The notes below the pieces were generated by a model. It saw only the letters and a list, made by a program, of their open reading frames with translations, was not told the DNA's origin and ran no database searches. A program made the position numbers and the translations under genes. A stretch of 64,000 bases of DNA, taken from Plasmopara viticola (Eukaryota > Oomycota > Peronosporomycetes > Peronosporales > Peronosporaceae). The first letter of the stretch is position 1; the number at the start of each line of letters is the position of its first letter. The DNA is taken from positions 1,773,608 to 1,837,607 of the forward strand of contig MBPM02000002.1 of assembly GCA_001695595.3 (NCBI GenBank), written 5' to 3'. Positions 23,493-34,565 of this stretch are shown here, piece by piece.

Positions 23493-26286
23493 ATGGACGC
23501 GGCTTCTGCGGCGCCTGTGGCTCCCACTACAACGGAGGGATTTTTGGATGCAGACGTCACGGGCTCCAAGTATGACACATTATTGCGGCAAATTGTTCAG
23601 CTCAACACGGATCTGCAAAAAACTGCGGCTCTCAGTCAAACGCTGCAGCGCGAGCGGGACGACGCCCACCAACTCAGCTCAAAAGTTGTGATGACATCAC
23701 CAGATTTTTCATAACGCCGCAAAGATAACATGAGGTATTTTTGTGTAGCTTAAATGTGATGTAGTACATCTGCAGGATCGTTGCGACAAGATGCAGCTCG
23801 TGCTCGTTCAGGAGACAGAGCAAAAGGTGCATTAGTTTGATGAGGGTGCTTAGTGCAGAAAAAGCGGTATTTTAATATTGTATATGGTAGATTGATTCAG
23901 ATAGAAAGCATGAGGAGCTGATTGCCAAATGGAAGAAGCAGCTAGAGGTCAAGGCACGGGCTTTTGAATCGTTACAGAAGAAGTTTGCCCCTCCGAGGGA
24001 CCTTGAGCAGCTCCGTATAAAAATTCAGGAAGAGTTGGAGGGTCCGTATCATCAGCGGATAAGCAATTTGCAAGATGAGCTGGAACGACAACGCCAAATG
24101 AGTTTTGAGATGCAGCGCGAATTTGAGGCTCTAAAAACGGAGTATGAGCAATCTTCAATCGACCACGTAGGTGTACCATTAATTTTTATCTTGTATATGG
24201 CTCATGCTGACACATTGTAACAGGGCAACGAGACGGAGTGCACCCGCGAAACATATGAAGTGACAATGAGTGATCTGAGACACAAGTTGCAACTTGCGGA
24301 AGAAAAGGCAGCTAACTCACAGCTTGCTGAGAATTTTCGAAGGCTAGAACAGCAACGCGATGTAACGCAAATTGAAATAAAGTCTCTACGCGACGAAGTT
24401 CGGGTGAGTTGCAAACATTTCAAAAACTGCTTATTTCACATAAATTAATCAATTGGGATTTAGGACGCGCGGGAGGAGCTACAAAGAGTATGCAATCAAA
24501 GGGAAGATGAAAAGAATGCGTTTGAGCTGCGCTTGGCGGATGAGGCCACACGGATCGCAACATTGGAGCTAGATTTAAAGGCGTGCGGGCGCCAACTTAA
24601 TAAAGCGAAAGATGAGTGCGAGGATTTTCAATCTAGATGGAATGGTACTCAGAACACGTTGCTTGAACTGAGATCTGAAAGTGAAAGTCTTCGAGAACAA
24701 CTCAAACAAAAAGAAGTTGCTACATATAACTGTCACAATTTGCTCTCGATAAAGTGCGTGCGTAGTTGCTGAGTTTTCCTTCATTCATCTTGGTCTGCAA
24801 CATTTCAATTGCTTTGGTGTCCATAGACTTCGAGACGAACGAGCCACTTGGGAACGAGAACAGACCAGTTTAAAGGTTGGATTTTGCCATGATTGCCATT
24901 GCAGAAATGATTCATCGGCTATTTAACAACGGAATCTTGCTTGGCACCAATGCACTTTAGGATCGTATTAATGAGTTGACGCTTAAACTTCAAGCAGCTG
25001 AAGCAGCGGCTCATCCAAGTTCATCTGTTAAATCGGATAAAGATCTCAATGGTAGTGCGGAGAGCATACTAATAATCGAGGCTCGAGAAGAAGAATTAAA
25101 CCATCATCGAAAGCTTGCTGCAGAGGGAGAGAAAAAGGTATGAAGCCTATGGGCCTGGATCGTTAAAAGCAAAGCAAAAAGTGAGTTCACTGAGCTCACA
25201 ATCATATGCTTAGGTTGCAGCGCTAGAAGAAGCGCTGTCGCGCTGTCAGCATGAAGCCGAAGAAGTCAATCATAAGCTTCAAATGGAAAAGGATTGTGTA
25301 CAGAAAGTGGTTCAAGCTCTTGAGGGTGAAAAAAAGCTTATGGCAGATAAGCAAACTTCGTCTCACGAGCTGGTATGAGTGGTTCAAGTTCTAGTTTGCT
25401 GTTGGTATTGTATATGTAATGGTCGCTGGATCCAATCAGATTTCTCGAATGAAGACAGAGTGCATGGCATTGCGTAGCAAGTTGAAAGAAGTTGAAAACG
25501 ATTATCGCGCACTTCAGTCAAAGCACAGGTTCATTTTAATTACTGCACTTTGAAAAGTTAGGCTTCTAACATTGGCCATTTAATGTGTGGTTGATGAATG
25601 CTTTGTCTTTAGAGACATTATTCAGCATCAAGAAGAGGTGCAGCTTGAAAGGGAAGAGGCTGTAGGAAAGGTACTCAGCTCTAAGCTTTGCGTTAATTAC
25701 TGTCAAACTAATGGGTAACGGCATCGCAACAGCTAAAATACATGGAGCAGGACTATGCCGTGCTCGCGGAGAAGCTTGACAAAGAGAAAGAAAATCACGT
25801 GGCTACGGCACGCGAGCTACATGTAAGTTTGTGAATCTAACGTTTAGGTCTTTTACTCACAACTTGTATCTGCTTGAAGAAAAAATGCAATGAGCTTGAA
25901 AAAGACTTTACGTCTCGTCATGTGGCGCTGCAGCAAGAAACTCGGGCCGCTTTGGCAAAAGCTTTGAGGGAGCTACACAAATCACAAAAAGTGGGAAGTG
26001 CGTTCATGCTCATAATGGTGAACTTACATTATGTGCCTGGTCGCTGCAGAAACGGGATGCTTACAAGCGCAAGTGTTTGGAAATTCATGAAAAGTACAAG
26101 CACCATGTGAAAGAGGTGGATCAAAGAGAATCGAAGCTGCTTCAGGACAGGCAAGAACACGCAATTGAGCTGCGGCAGCTACTTGCTCAGCTATCGGAGG
26201 CGGAGAGTGAAAAAACTGTTTTGATGCAGCGTCAGATTGAGCTTGGATATCCGCCGCCGACCAACATAGTGAAAAAACTTCCTTAG
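23493..26286 (+). CDS. CEP83: Centriolar distal-appendage coiled-coil protein CEP83 (CCDC41)
   Basis: CEP83 docks the mother centriole/basal body to membrane, an early step in making a cilium or flagellum. I assemble 13 exons, all joining in frame: 23493-23684, 23776-23826, 23891-24166, 24224-24403, 24464-24753, 24827-24875, 24961-25137, 25214-25372, 25440-25528, 25613-25670, 25733-25822, 25880-25990 and 26050-26286; about 652 aa (human 701). The protein is almost wholly coiled coil. The best family match is the segment PPRDLEQLRIKIQEELEGP followed by QRISNLQDELE, which parallels the conserved N-terminal block of CEP83, and the C-terminal AYKRKCLEIHEKYKHH region. No exon is broken. The start at 23493 (MDAASAAP) was preferred over an upstream in-frame ATG. 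Coiled-coil families are easily confused, so the name is likely rather than certain. Confidence 0.78.
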
Positions 26287-26456
26287 CCGAAGGCCTTTGT
26301 TCTGTCACAAAGGCCAACAATGACAGGCAAAGATGTTAATTTATAACTCTAAATTTCACTCCTCAGCAGTTGCAAAAAAAAACTGCGCGGGTGAGCGCAC
26401 TACGACACTTCTTTCTATTGATCATCTTACACAAAGAAAAGTGCACGCTTGATTGT

Positions 26457-29320
26457 CTACATTTTGCTAGTCACCGACGGTTGCCAGGGCTTCTGGGCCC
26501 GGCGTTGGTTCCAGTTGAGATTGGTAATCATGGATTCGAACCAATCCTGGTTCTCGTTTACTCGACAAATCGAGGGCAGCGGATAGGAGGACACACGGAC
26601 GACAATGCTGTCGCCACGTTCCAAGCGCAAGCGGTCCTTGCCATCGAAAGATACATAACACGCTGATGCACGGCTGGAAGAGGGAAATTCAATCTTCAGT
26701 GTAGCACTGTCGTGAAATATTAGTGGTCGAAAACTTAGCGTATGTGGACAAATTGGTGTGAACAGCATTGACGGCACGGACGGGTGCGCCATCGAGCCGC
26801 CTGCTGACAACGAATAGGCTGTCGAGCCCGTCGGCGTAGCAATTATAATGCCATCTGCAGCAATATTGGTGACCTTTAAGCCATCGCAGTAGCAATTAAG
26901 CTCAACAAGCGCACCGGACGGGCCACGATCGATCACAATTTCGTTCAACGCGTGCAGATTTCCTTTTATCACACGTTTCTTGTTGTTGCGAAAGATTGTA
27001 CACGAAAGGCGGGAGCGTAAGGACATGTAAAATCCACCATTAATGACACCTGTGAGATGCTCCACGGCGTTCTCAGCATCAAATGGAGTTAGAAAACCCA
27101 GTGATCCCATAGCAAGTGAAAAGACGGGCGGCACACTCTTGCTAAAGAGTGACGATACCCACAACACCGTCCCATCACCGCCTAATGAGATTACAAAGTC
27201 AATCTTTTTCTGACAATCAACCCAATCTTGTAGCTTGCTGCCCCACGTCTTCGTGTTAGGCAGAGCAAGCTCATCATACACAGACGGTTCCAGAAAGACA
27301 TCCATATTTTTATCCTTGTGAAGCCACGAGGTCAATCTCACCAGCATGTCCGTCGTCTCAGATTCGTTCGGCTTCTTCACTACGAGCACAGTTTTGGGTG
27401 GCACGTCCCACATAAGCTGGACGTTGTTCCGCGAACGATGCTGTGTGCAAATACTGCGATTTTTAGGCACAAAAACCTCGCACTGTTCGTCGGAACACTG
27501 CAGCAGTTGAAAGATTGAGCGTTGCGCAATCATGTCTTTCGCAAGTTCAGGCTCGCTGCAGTTTACCGACACATCGCTATCCACAAAGCATGAGGTCCCC
27601 TCGCTTAAAATGCGGCTTCGACCAGGTTGGGCCCACGTATCGGCAATAAAAATGAGCTCCGAATTAGTGCGTTTGCGAGAGCAGCTCTTCGCGCGCTGCA
27701 GATCCACGCTAGTGCCTTCGGCGGTAGTTGAATGATGACTTGCGAGGTCTTTGCAGCGCTTCATCCAGTAATTCTTCTCGGCGACAGCCTGCCGCAACTG
27801 CTTCTGCAAGTCATCGATCTTAGCCTGCAACTGCAGCGGATTTTCGCGTTGAGTTTCACACAAAGCCAAGACACGTTGTAATTGCTCGTTGATTCCATGT
27901 AAATCTTTCTCTAATGTATAATCGCCTCTGGATGACGGTCCATAGGATAAACGCCTTGAACGTGACAGAACTTGTCGCTGGTGCAGCGCATCATTTACAT
28001 CTAAACCTGCTAGATTAGGCTCAATATCCTTTCGTGTCTGTTAAATTTCGAGAACAAACAATTATCAGCAATCTATCTATGCGATCATGCTCAAACTATT
28101 TCACTTACCTCTTCATCGTCTTTCACGCAATCGCCAATGAGCTCCCAAGTACTTGCGCTACACGTTTTTGAGGCGTGGCCCGAACCCGACGAGATTGACT
28201 CTCTGTCCAGACCACTTCTCTGTTGCTGTGGTGGTGCAATCGAACCACTCCCACCCTGTGCACGTTTTTGGTGGGAAACGCATCCGAGAGTCTGTTCGTC
28301 ACTATCATGATAGTCGCAATCGCCATTACTAGAGGGACCATCGCACGGTCCAGCCGAGGCATTGTAATCTACCCGTTCACCATTACAGCCTCCCGAAAAA
28401 GTGTTGCAAATTTCACCTGTTGATCCATCGTAGCCGGCAAGCATGCCATTGCAACCACTGAACGGATTTTCTTGATCAGAAACAGGACGACCCGAGGCCA
28501 GTGGGTGTCCTGACGACATACTAATACTCGAACCTTGTCCTCCTAACCGCCCCTGATTACACGCTGCGTAACAATTATTAGAGGACACCGGATTATCTCC
28601 TAGCGGCATCTGCCAGCTGTTTGTAGCTCCCTGCAAGGGCTGTTGCTTTTGCTGGGGCGGCTCCTCTTTCCGACGCGACAGAAAAGTATCATGTAAGCAC
28701 GTCAACACTTCCTACAATAGTGACATAACAGACAAATGAGAGCTCGCCTCATCACATTATACACGCATCCACCGACCTGAGACGCCACTCGAATGCGACG
28801 GTACTTTTCGTCTCCATGCTCCGCGTCGGGAGGGCCCGAATACTCTGCATACAGCGTCGCAAACAAGAGCCAAGTAAATCTTGATAAATAAGAAGCTCGT
28901 GCTTTATTTTGACAACGCACGCAAATAGGCCGAGACTTCGTGCTCATCTTCCTTAATGGCGTCCGCAAACGCGGAGCTACCCTCTTGGATGCAAAACTGG
29001 CAACAGTAAGACAATAATTACTCGTTTGCAGCCCAAAGTGGCACTATTTACCCTCGTACTCACCAAGATAATCTGCAGTGCCTTTAGCTTAACGTTCAAA
29101 TTGCTTTTATTGAGTCTTCCTAAAATATAGTCGGCCGCCTTTTCCGCGTGGCGGTTATTGACTTTTGTCGAGTCTGCACACAAGAAAAAGCACGAGCGTA
29201 TTGAGTATGAGCTTCATAGAATGGAGTTGCAAAACCCATACTCGCAATTGTCTTCATAAGACTGACAGGTACGGGGCCGTCATGCAGACTCGTGGCCTCG
29301 GCCAGTGCGTACCGGTTCAT
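26457..29320 (-). CDS. ENTH-domain protein fused to NAD kinase
   Basis: Predicted bifunctional protein: an N-terminal ENTH/VHS-like module (tepsin-like, membrane or clathrin-adaptor binding) and a C-terminal NAD kinase that phosphorylates NAD to NADP. Six minus-strand exons: 29320-29236, 29173-29064, 28996-28921, 28844-28777, 28711-28109 and 28037-26457; about 840 aa. ENTH (about 1-125): SLHDGPVPVSLMKTIASM, NVKLKALQIIL, QEGSSAFADAIKEDE, YSGPPDAEHGDEKYRRIR. Then a Ser/Gly/Gln-rich linker, a coiled coil (about 350-410), a small Cys/His motif (C495, C500, C511, H514) and the kinase (about 527-830) with GGDGT (600-604), LNEIVIDRG and ATPTGSTAYS. All junctions keep frame, and the kinase exon has no ATG before residue about 405, which argues against two separate genes. 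The start could lie further upstream: the first frame stays open to 29533. Converges with CEP83 (171 bp apart). Confidence 0.82.
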
Positions 29321-30284
29321 GCTTTGGCTGGAATACGCGTCGTTGGTACTAGGGAGGAATTGCACCAAACTCCGCGCGCATCTACTGTACCTAAAAAGTT
29401 CTGTTGTGCAGTGCACAGAAAGGTAAGATACGTACGCAACGCTTTTTCTAATCCGATGTAATTTGCCTCTAAATTGAGAAAGCTTTGAAGATGAGCTAAA
29501 AAAAATACAAATGTTTACAGCAGTTTTCGGCAATGATCTGCACTAGTACAATATTCATGGTCTAAAGCATATTTTGTTTGCGCGTTTCGTAAAAGTTGTA
29601 TAAAGTTGAAACAACGGCATGACTATTTTTTGATTAAGAGCTGCTCATGCAATTTATCTGCCGTGCTTTTACGACTTTTTGTATGCGCTCCATGACCTGA
29701 CCAATTTCCAAAGGTCACACGGCACTTGCCGCTTCTATTCACCAATTATTAACATTGGCGTTCAGTCAGTCTGAGTGCGTATTTGCACTGCGTAGGCACT
29801 TGGCGAGATGACATGCCACGTAAGCGTCATTACAAATGCAAGTTGTCGTTTTGGGGAGGATTCCGCGATTTATTCATGGCTTAATGCAGTTTTTACATTA
29901 CTCTTATGTTTGAAAACATTAATATACTCAATGCAAACGCGCACATGAAAGCTTATCCACGGGCGACGCGGAAGCACTAAAAATTTAGCTGTCATTTATT
30001 ATCAAGCAGCCACACCACTTTCAGGTATAGCTAGCCCGTTACTAAATAAACCCCTGCTATTGAATTTGATCTCATTAAGTGCTTTTGAAACTACTCACGA
30101 CGTCAGTGCTTCATGGTAACTGCGCGCATTCATTAGCTTTATCTATCAGTTTAATATGGACAGCGTGCAACAATCGCTAATACTAAGGCCTTTCACAATT
30201 TTCAAGCAATCGAAGACTACAGCAGTGAAATCCTTCAGTAGAAGTAAAGCATTCCACCCATGACCTAACCTGCTTTCACACGTG
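29321..30284. other. Intergenic interval
   Basis: About 960 bp between the ENTH-NAD kinase start and the FHA-RING stop. It should hold the promoter and 5' leader of the former. I see no further gene, RNA or clear repeat. Confidence 0.5.
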
Positions 30285-31718
30285 CTAGCCAAAAAATAGG
30301 AAAATCTTCAGACGTTGGCCGCACTCGTCACCTATTAAACGAAGGCCACCGCAGTCAAGCAAAAGATTCTGTGCAGCGATGAGCAATTCAGTCAAGTCGG
30401 CCTCGTTCACCGCATTCTCTGTAAGCCCAACCTTCTTGCAAGTTAATACGCGGACCTCACCAAACTGGTCATTGATACATGCAGAAAATGCCAGCTTTTC
30501 TTCCGCTGACCAATGGGTGAATACGTTGGAACGCAACCTGAGCTCTTGTGTGCGCCTGGTGCCAAGCTGAAGACTACCGAGCCCACGCGTAGCTCCTTCA
30601 GATTCGTCCTCATTCACGTCTCTGCCACGTCCAGATTGTTCTGGCTCAATTAACCGTCGCTGCATGCGCGCTCGGCGGCGAACTAGAGACTTGTACGTTT
30701 CTTTGTGTCCTACCAGCCGCTCTACAAGCTCATCTAGCGCGCGATTGCGAACGGGAAGAGTTTTTACAACGTCGCGACACTCTGGACAGGACAGCGAAGT
30801 GCGAAACCAACTACTGATGCAGTGTCCGCAAAACGTATGAGAGCACGGTAGCGTTGCACTGCAGTAATAGTACTCTAGACACACAGAACACATCATCAGC
30901 CGTTCTTGCTCTTCCTTTTCGTTCTCTCGAGCTTTCTTTACAACTGTGGTGGCCTCTTTATCCACTAACGCTTCTTCCGCAAAAGCAATCCCGCGACGTA
31001 AGCGTTTCCTCAGCTGGCTAGTAGGCGTATTTTGCTGCCGATCTCGTACCACGTTTCCACTCTCAGATCCAGGCTTGTTTGGACTACTGCGATTCCTCTT
31101 CTGCAACAGATTCTGCGGTGGGGTCAAATCGTTTGTACCACTATTCGGTGTATTTGCCAGGGATTGACATGCTGTTCTCGTGAGCGCCGGACTTCCAGCG
31201 ATCGTGACTGCCGACCGCCTAAATCCAGTAGCCGCGAACGATGCGTTTGGCACGACACCTCGTCGTGGTGAGCGGCATGGAGACGCTCTCTGAGTCGTAA
31301 TCCGATGACGCAGGGGTGAAGGCGACAGCGCGACGGAGGACGCCAGTGCCTTGACAGCAATACGTGAATGTGCTTCATCCGAGAACTGCACCAGGATACG
31401 CACGCATTGTCGCATTGCCGAGGCCAGCACTACCTCGTCGCCGCATTGCAGTTCTTGGTTGCCTCCTTTTGAAAGCTCTACGCCGTTCACTGCTGTACCA
31501 TTCATCGTCTCTAGGTCATAGACTAACCAGCGCCGCCTACTCGTCGCAGCGTGTGCTCGATAAGATAACGTCTCTGTCAAGGGGACAATGCTTACATGCC
31601 GCTTGCTGACGGTGCGCGTTTCCTCGGACGTGGCGATGCTGACCTCACAACCGCGACTGCGACCAACACAAAACGAGGTGGAGAACTCCCACATCCCCAT
31701 CGCGATGTCATGCAGCAT
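30285..31718 (-). CDS. FHA-RING E3 ubiquitin ligase, CHFR/RNF8-like
   Basis: Single-exon gene of 477 aa. An N-terminal FHA domain (about 12-110) shows the phosphothreonine-binding signature (VGRSRGCEV, SKRH, MNGTAVNG). A basic, serine-rich middle region follows, then a C3HC4 RING finger (about 275-317: CSVCLEYYYC, CSHTFCGHC, CPEC) with all eight zinc ligands. FHA plus RING is the layout of CHFR (mitotic checkpoint) and RNF8 (DNA-damage ubiquitylation); the RING here is followed by about 160 residues, as in CHFR, but I do not see the PAR-binding zinc finger. The C-terminal block (WSAEEKLAFSACINDQFGEV) is unfamiliar. It is divergently oriented to cullin-1 with 468 bp between starts. The ligase role is secure; the orthologue is not. 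Confidence 0.88.
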   Translation of the reverse strand: MLHDIAMGMWEFSTSFCVGRSRGCEVSIATSEETRTVSKRHVSIVPLTETLSYRAHAATSRRRWLVYDLETMNGTAVNGVELSKGGNQELQCGDEVVLASAMRQCVRILVQFSDEAHSRIAVKALASSVALSPSPLRHRITTQRASPCRSPRRGVVPNASFAATGFRRSAVTIAGSPALTRTACQSLANTPNSGTNDLTPPQNLLQKRNRSSPNKPGSESGNVVRDRQQNTPTSQLRKRLRRGIAFAEEALVDKEATTVVKKARENEKEEQERLMMCSVCLEYYYCSATLPCSHTFCGHCISSWFRTSLSCPECRDVVKTLPVRNRALDELVERLVGHKETYKSLVRRRARMQRRLIEPEQSGRGRDVNEDESEGATRGLGSLQLGTRRTQELRLRSNVFTHWSAEEKLAFSACINDQFGEVRVLTCKKVGLTENAVNEADLTELLIAAQNLLLDCGGLRLIGDECGQRLKIFLFFG

Positions 31719-32186
31719 GTTTATTGAGATGAAAGTGGCATCAATGGAAAAAAAATGCTACTAGCGTTGAAAGCAGGGCCTACTGCGATCCAATCCTTCG
31801 ACTCAAGTCGCACTTTATGTACGTACTCGTTAAAAAGAATGCGGAGAGAAGAACGCGGCACGGACCTTGCAGTATTGGGGAAAAGCGACGGCAAGACAGG
31901 CGCGGGTCGCCTGGTGGTGGATTAAGAAATTTTGAAGTCGAATATGACTGTAGAAAGGCCCTACATTATGTGTTTGCTGGGCTAAAACCTTGTATTTCAC
32001 CATTGAGTGAATTGTGTGTGATCTTATCAAGAATTAAAAGAGAAGGAAGGCCAAGTGGCAAGTGACCTGCCATACTTCACCTCTTTATCCTCTCTTTTGT
32101 CTCTTACTGCCGCATTTCAACGTTCACACTTCTTTTGCCTCGCTTGGCTCGTCCAACTTATTGTTCAAGTGGAAGATCTCGACGAT
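31719..32186. promoter_or_regulatory. Shared divergent promoter interval, FHA-RING / cullin-1
   Basis: 468 bp between two head-to-head ATGs. It contains pyrimidine-rich stretches on the cullin side (about 32075-32115). Both promoters must lie here unless long leaders exist; I do not assign a specific initiator. Confidence 0.5.
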
Positions 32187-34433
32187 ATGAGTGGAAAAAG
32201 CATGATATCGCTCGAAGAAGGTTGGGATAAGGAGATTAAACCCAAAGCCATTGACGTGCTGCTGGACATTTTGGACAAGGGTTTTGACCAGGTCAAGGTG
32301 TCACCTTTCCCGCCAAATGCTTTCATGCCCATCTACACGACGTGCTACAACATGTGTACCCAGCGCTCGCCGTTCAACTTTTCTGAGCAACTGTATGATC
32401 GCCACGGCCAGACGTTCGACTCGTATTTGGAGCACAAAGTGCTGCCGAGTCTCGAGCAGGCGCATGACGAGTTTTTTCTACAGGAGCTTGTCAAGCGCTG
32501 GACCAATCACAAGCTCATGATGAAGTGGATGACGCGGTTTTTTATGTATTTGGACCGCTACTACGTCAAGCACCACTCGCTTCCGACACTAGATGACGCT
32601 GGTTTGCAAAGCTTCGACCGTATGGTTTTTCAAAAAGTCAAAGTGCGCGTAAAGGACGCCATGATCATACTAATTGAAAAGGAGCGGAATGGTGAAATTA
32701 TCGACACGACACTGATGAAAATCTGCGTCGAGATCTTTGAGGTGATGGGCATGAAGTCTCTCGACGTTTATCAGAGTTGTCTTGAGGTGGACCTTGTGAC
32801 TTCTAGCGCCATTTACTATGAACGCAAGTCGCAGAATTGGCTTAGCGAGGACTCAACGCCTGTATATCTACAAAAAGTCGAGGAGGCTTTGCAAAGCGAA
32901 CGCAGTCGTGTGCACACTTATTTGCACAAATCGACAGAACCGAAGCTTGTGAAAAAGCTGGAAAGTGTCTTGCTCGAGGCGGCTCAAAAAGAGCTCATTG
33001 AAAGAGAAAATTCAGGTGTCATTGCACTGTTAAAGAACGATAAATTGGACGACCTGGCGCGTATGTACCGGTTGTTTGCTCGTCTGAAGAATGGACTGGA
33101 GCCGATTGCAGACCTCGTGCAGCAACACATCACTGCTGTTGGAAACGACATTGTTGCCAAGCGCGCGAATGCTGTCGCATCGGGAAATGTGCGTGATCCG
33201 AGCTCGGACCCGACATTCATCAAGGAGATCCTGGCCATTCACGACAAGTTTCGCAGTATTGTAAATGAGCAATTTGCGGGCAACTCGTTGTTTCAAAAGG
33301 CGCTTAAAGAGGCGTTTGTTGAGTTTGTGAATAAGGATGTTGGTCCAGATAGCTCGGCGAAGCTCATGAGTACGTTCTGTGATCGTATACTTAAAACTGG
33401 CGGCGAAAAGCTCAGCGACGAACAGGTGGAAGATTATTTGGAGAAGGTGGTCTTTGTCTTTTCATATCTTACGGATAAGGATCTGTTTGCCGAGATTTAC
33501 CGGAACCAACTCGCCAAGCGTCTATTGACCCAACGATCTGCTTCTGCTGATGCCGAGGTTCTAATGATTGGCAAGCTCAAGCTGCGTTGTGGGGCGCAGT
33601 TCACTGGTAAGATGGAAGGTATGATGAACGATTTGGCCATTGGTAGTGACCATCATCAGGAGTTTGAAGGATTTTTAAAAAAGCAACGGACGGCCGACTC
33701 GAACGAAGTTGCTTTGAATATTGAGTTTAGCGTACAGGTCTTGACGACGGGCTACTGGCCGTCATACCGTATCCTTGAGGTCACAATGCCGCCACTTATG
33801 GTCCGGTGTATGAACTTTTTTAAGGTGTACTATGACTCCAAAACGAGTCACCGCCGGCTGCAATGGGTGCATTCTCTCGGTAATGCGACCATCCGTGCCA
33901 ACTTTCCTAAGAAGAAATGGTATGATCTACAGGTAACCACGCTGCAGGCCGTGGCTTTGTTGCTGTTTAATGATGGCGACGGGGCACTCTCATTTGAGAC
34001 AATTCGCGAATCGTTGAACATTAGTGTGGACGTGGTCAAGCGTATAATGCACTCGCTGTCGTGCGGTAAGTACAAGTTATTGACCAAGACGCCTGCGGGC
34101 AAGACAATTTCAACAAGTGATGAATTTGCCGTGAACAAGACGTTCGTGTCCCCCATGCGTAAGCTGCGTATCCCAATGGCTTCTCTGGAGGAAAGTCACA
34201 GCCAAAAGAATGTTGAAGAGGACCGCAGTATCGCCATAGAAGCTGCAATTGTGCGTATTATGAAGGCACGCAAAACGTTGCAGCACCAGCAGCTTATCTC
34301 GGAAGTGCTGAGCCAGCTTGCGTTTTTCAAGCCGAATTTAAAGGTCATAAAGCGTCGAATCGAGGCTCTTATCGATCGCGAGTACCTCGAGCGCGACCCT
34401 GATCAAGCTAATACGTACCGCTACCTTGCATGA
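32187..34433 (+). CDS. CUL1: Cullin-1, SCF ubiquitin ligase scaffold
   Basis: Rigid scaffold that joins the Skp1/F-box substrate module to the Rbx1 RING. Single exon, about 748 aa, the usual cullin-1 size. The N-terminus (SLEEGWDKEI, then YNMCTQRSPFNFSEQLYDR and LVKRWTNHKLM) matches plant/animal CUL1 best. The cullin homology region follows (LTDKDLFAEIYRNQLAKRLL, LTTGYWPSY). The C-terminal winged helix has the neddylation segment IEAAIVRIMKARKTL and ends in YRYLA, the typical cullin finish. The start is the ATG at 32187; the frame stays open upstream to 32055 but without an ATG. Confidence 0.95.
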   Translation: MSGKSMISLEEGWDKEIKPKAIDVLLDILDKGFDQVKVSPFPPNAFMPIYTTCYNMCTQRSPFNFSEQLYDRHGQTFDSYLEHKVLPSLEQAHDEFFLQELVKRWTNHKLMMKWMTRFFMYLDRYYVKHHSLPTLDDAGLQSFDRMVFQKVKVRVKDAMIILIEKERNGEIIDTTLMKICVEIFEVMGMKSLDVYQSCLEVDLVTSSAIYYERKSQNWLSEDSTPVYLQKVEEALQSERSRVHTYLHKSTEPKLVKKLESVLLEAAQKELIERENSGVIALLKNDKLDDLARMYRLFARLKNGLEPIADLVQQHITAVGNDIVAKRANAVASGNVRDPSSDPTFIKEILAIHDKFRSIVNEQFAGNSLFQKALKEAFVEFVNKDVGPDSSAKLMSTFCDRILKTGGEKLSDEQVEDYLEKVVFVFSYLTDKDLFAEIYRNQLAKRLLTQRSASADAEVLMIGKLKLRCGAQFTGKMEGMMNDLAIGSDHHQEFEGFLKKQRTADSNEVALNIEFSVQVLTTGYWPSYRILEVTMPPLMVRCMNFFKVYYDSKTSHRRLQWVHSLGNATIRANFPKKKWYDLQVTTLQAVALLLFNDGDGALSFETIRESLNISVDVVKRIMHSLSCGKYKLLTKTPAGKTISTSDEFAVNKTFVSPMRKLRIPMASLEESHSQKNVEEDRSIAIEAAIVRIMKARKTLQHQQLISEVLSQLAFFKPNLKVIKRRIEALIDREYLERDPDQANTYRYLA

Positions 34434-34565
34434 GGTTCTTAGCCGAATTTTTAGCTCTCTGTAGGACAATAGGGTGGGTTCAAAACTGCAATAAAAGGCA
34501 TCTTGATCATGGTAGCTGCAAGCTTTGCGTGTCGTATGTGCTTGTACTACAGTGGAACAATTCTA

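Noticed and set aside
28844..28921. In-frame TAA in the ENTH region suggesting a pseudogene
   Set aside because: An intron with donor GTGCGT (28920) and acceptor TGCAG (before 28844) removes the stop and restores AYLQYSGPPDAEHGD exactly.
28223..29461. Plus-strand frames opposite the ENTH-NAD kinase exons
   Set aside because: They are antisense shadows of well-supported coding exons.
32055..32186. Upstream extension of cullin-1 (hydrophobic 44 codons)
   Set aside because: It starts at GTG, has no ATG, and the cullin family begins at the downstream ATG (MSGKSMISLEEGW).
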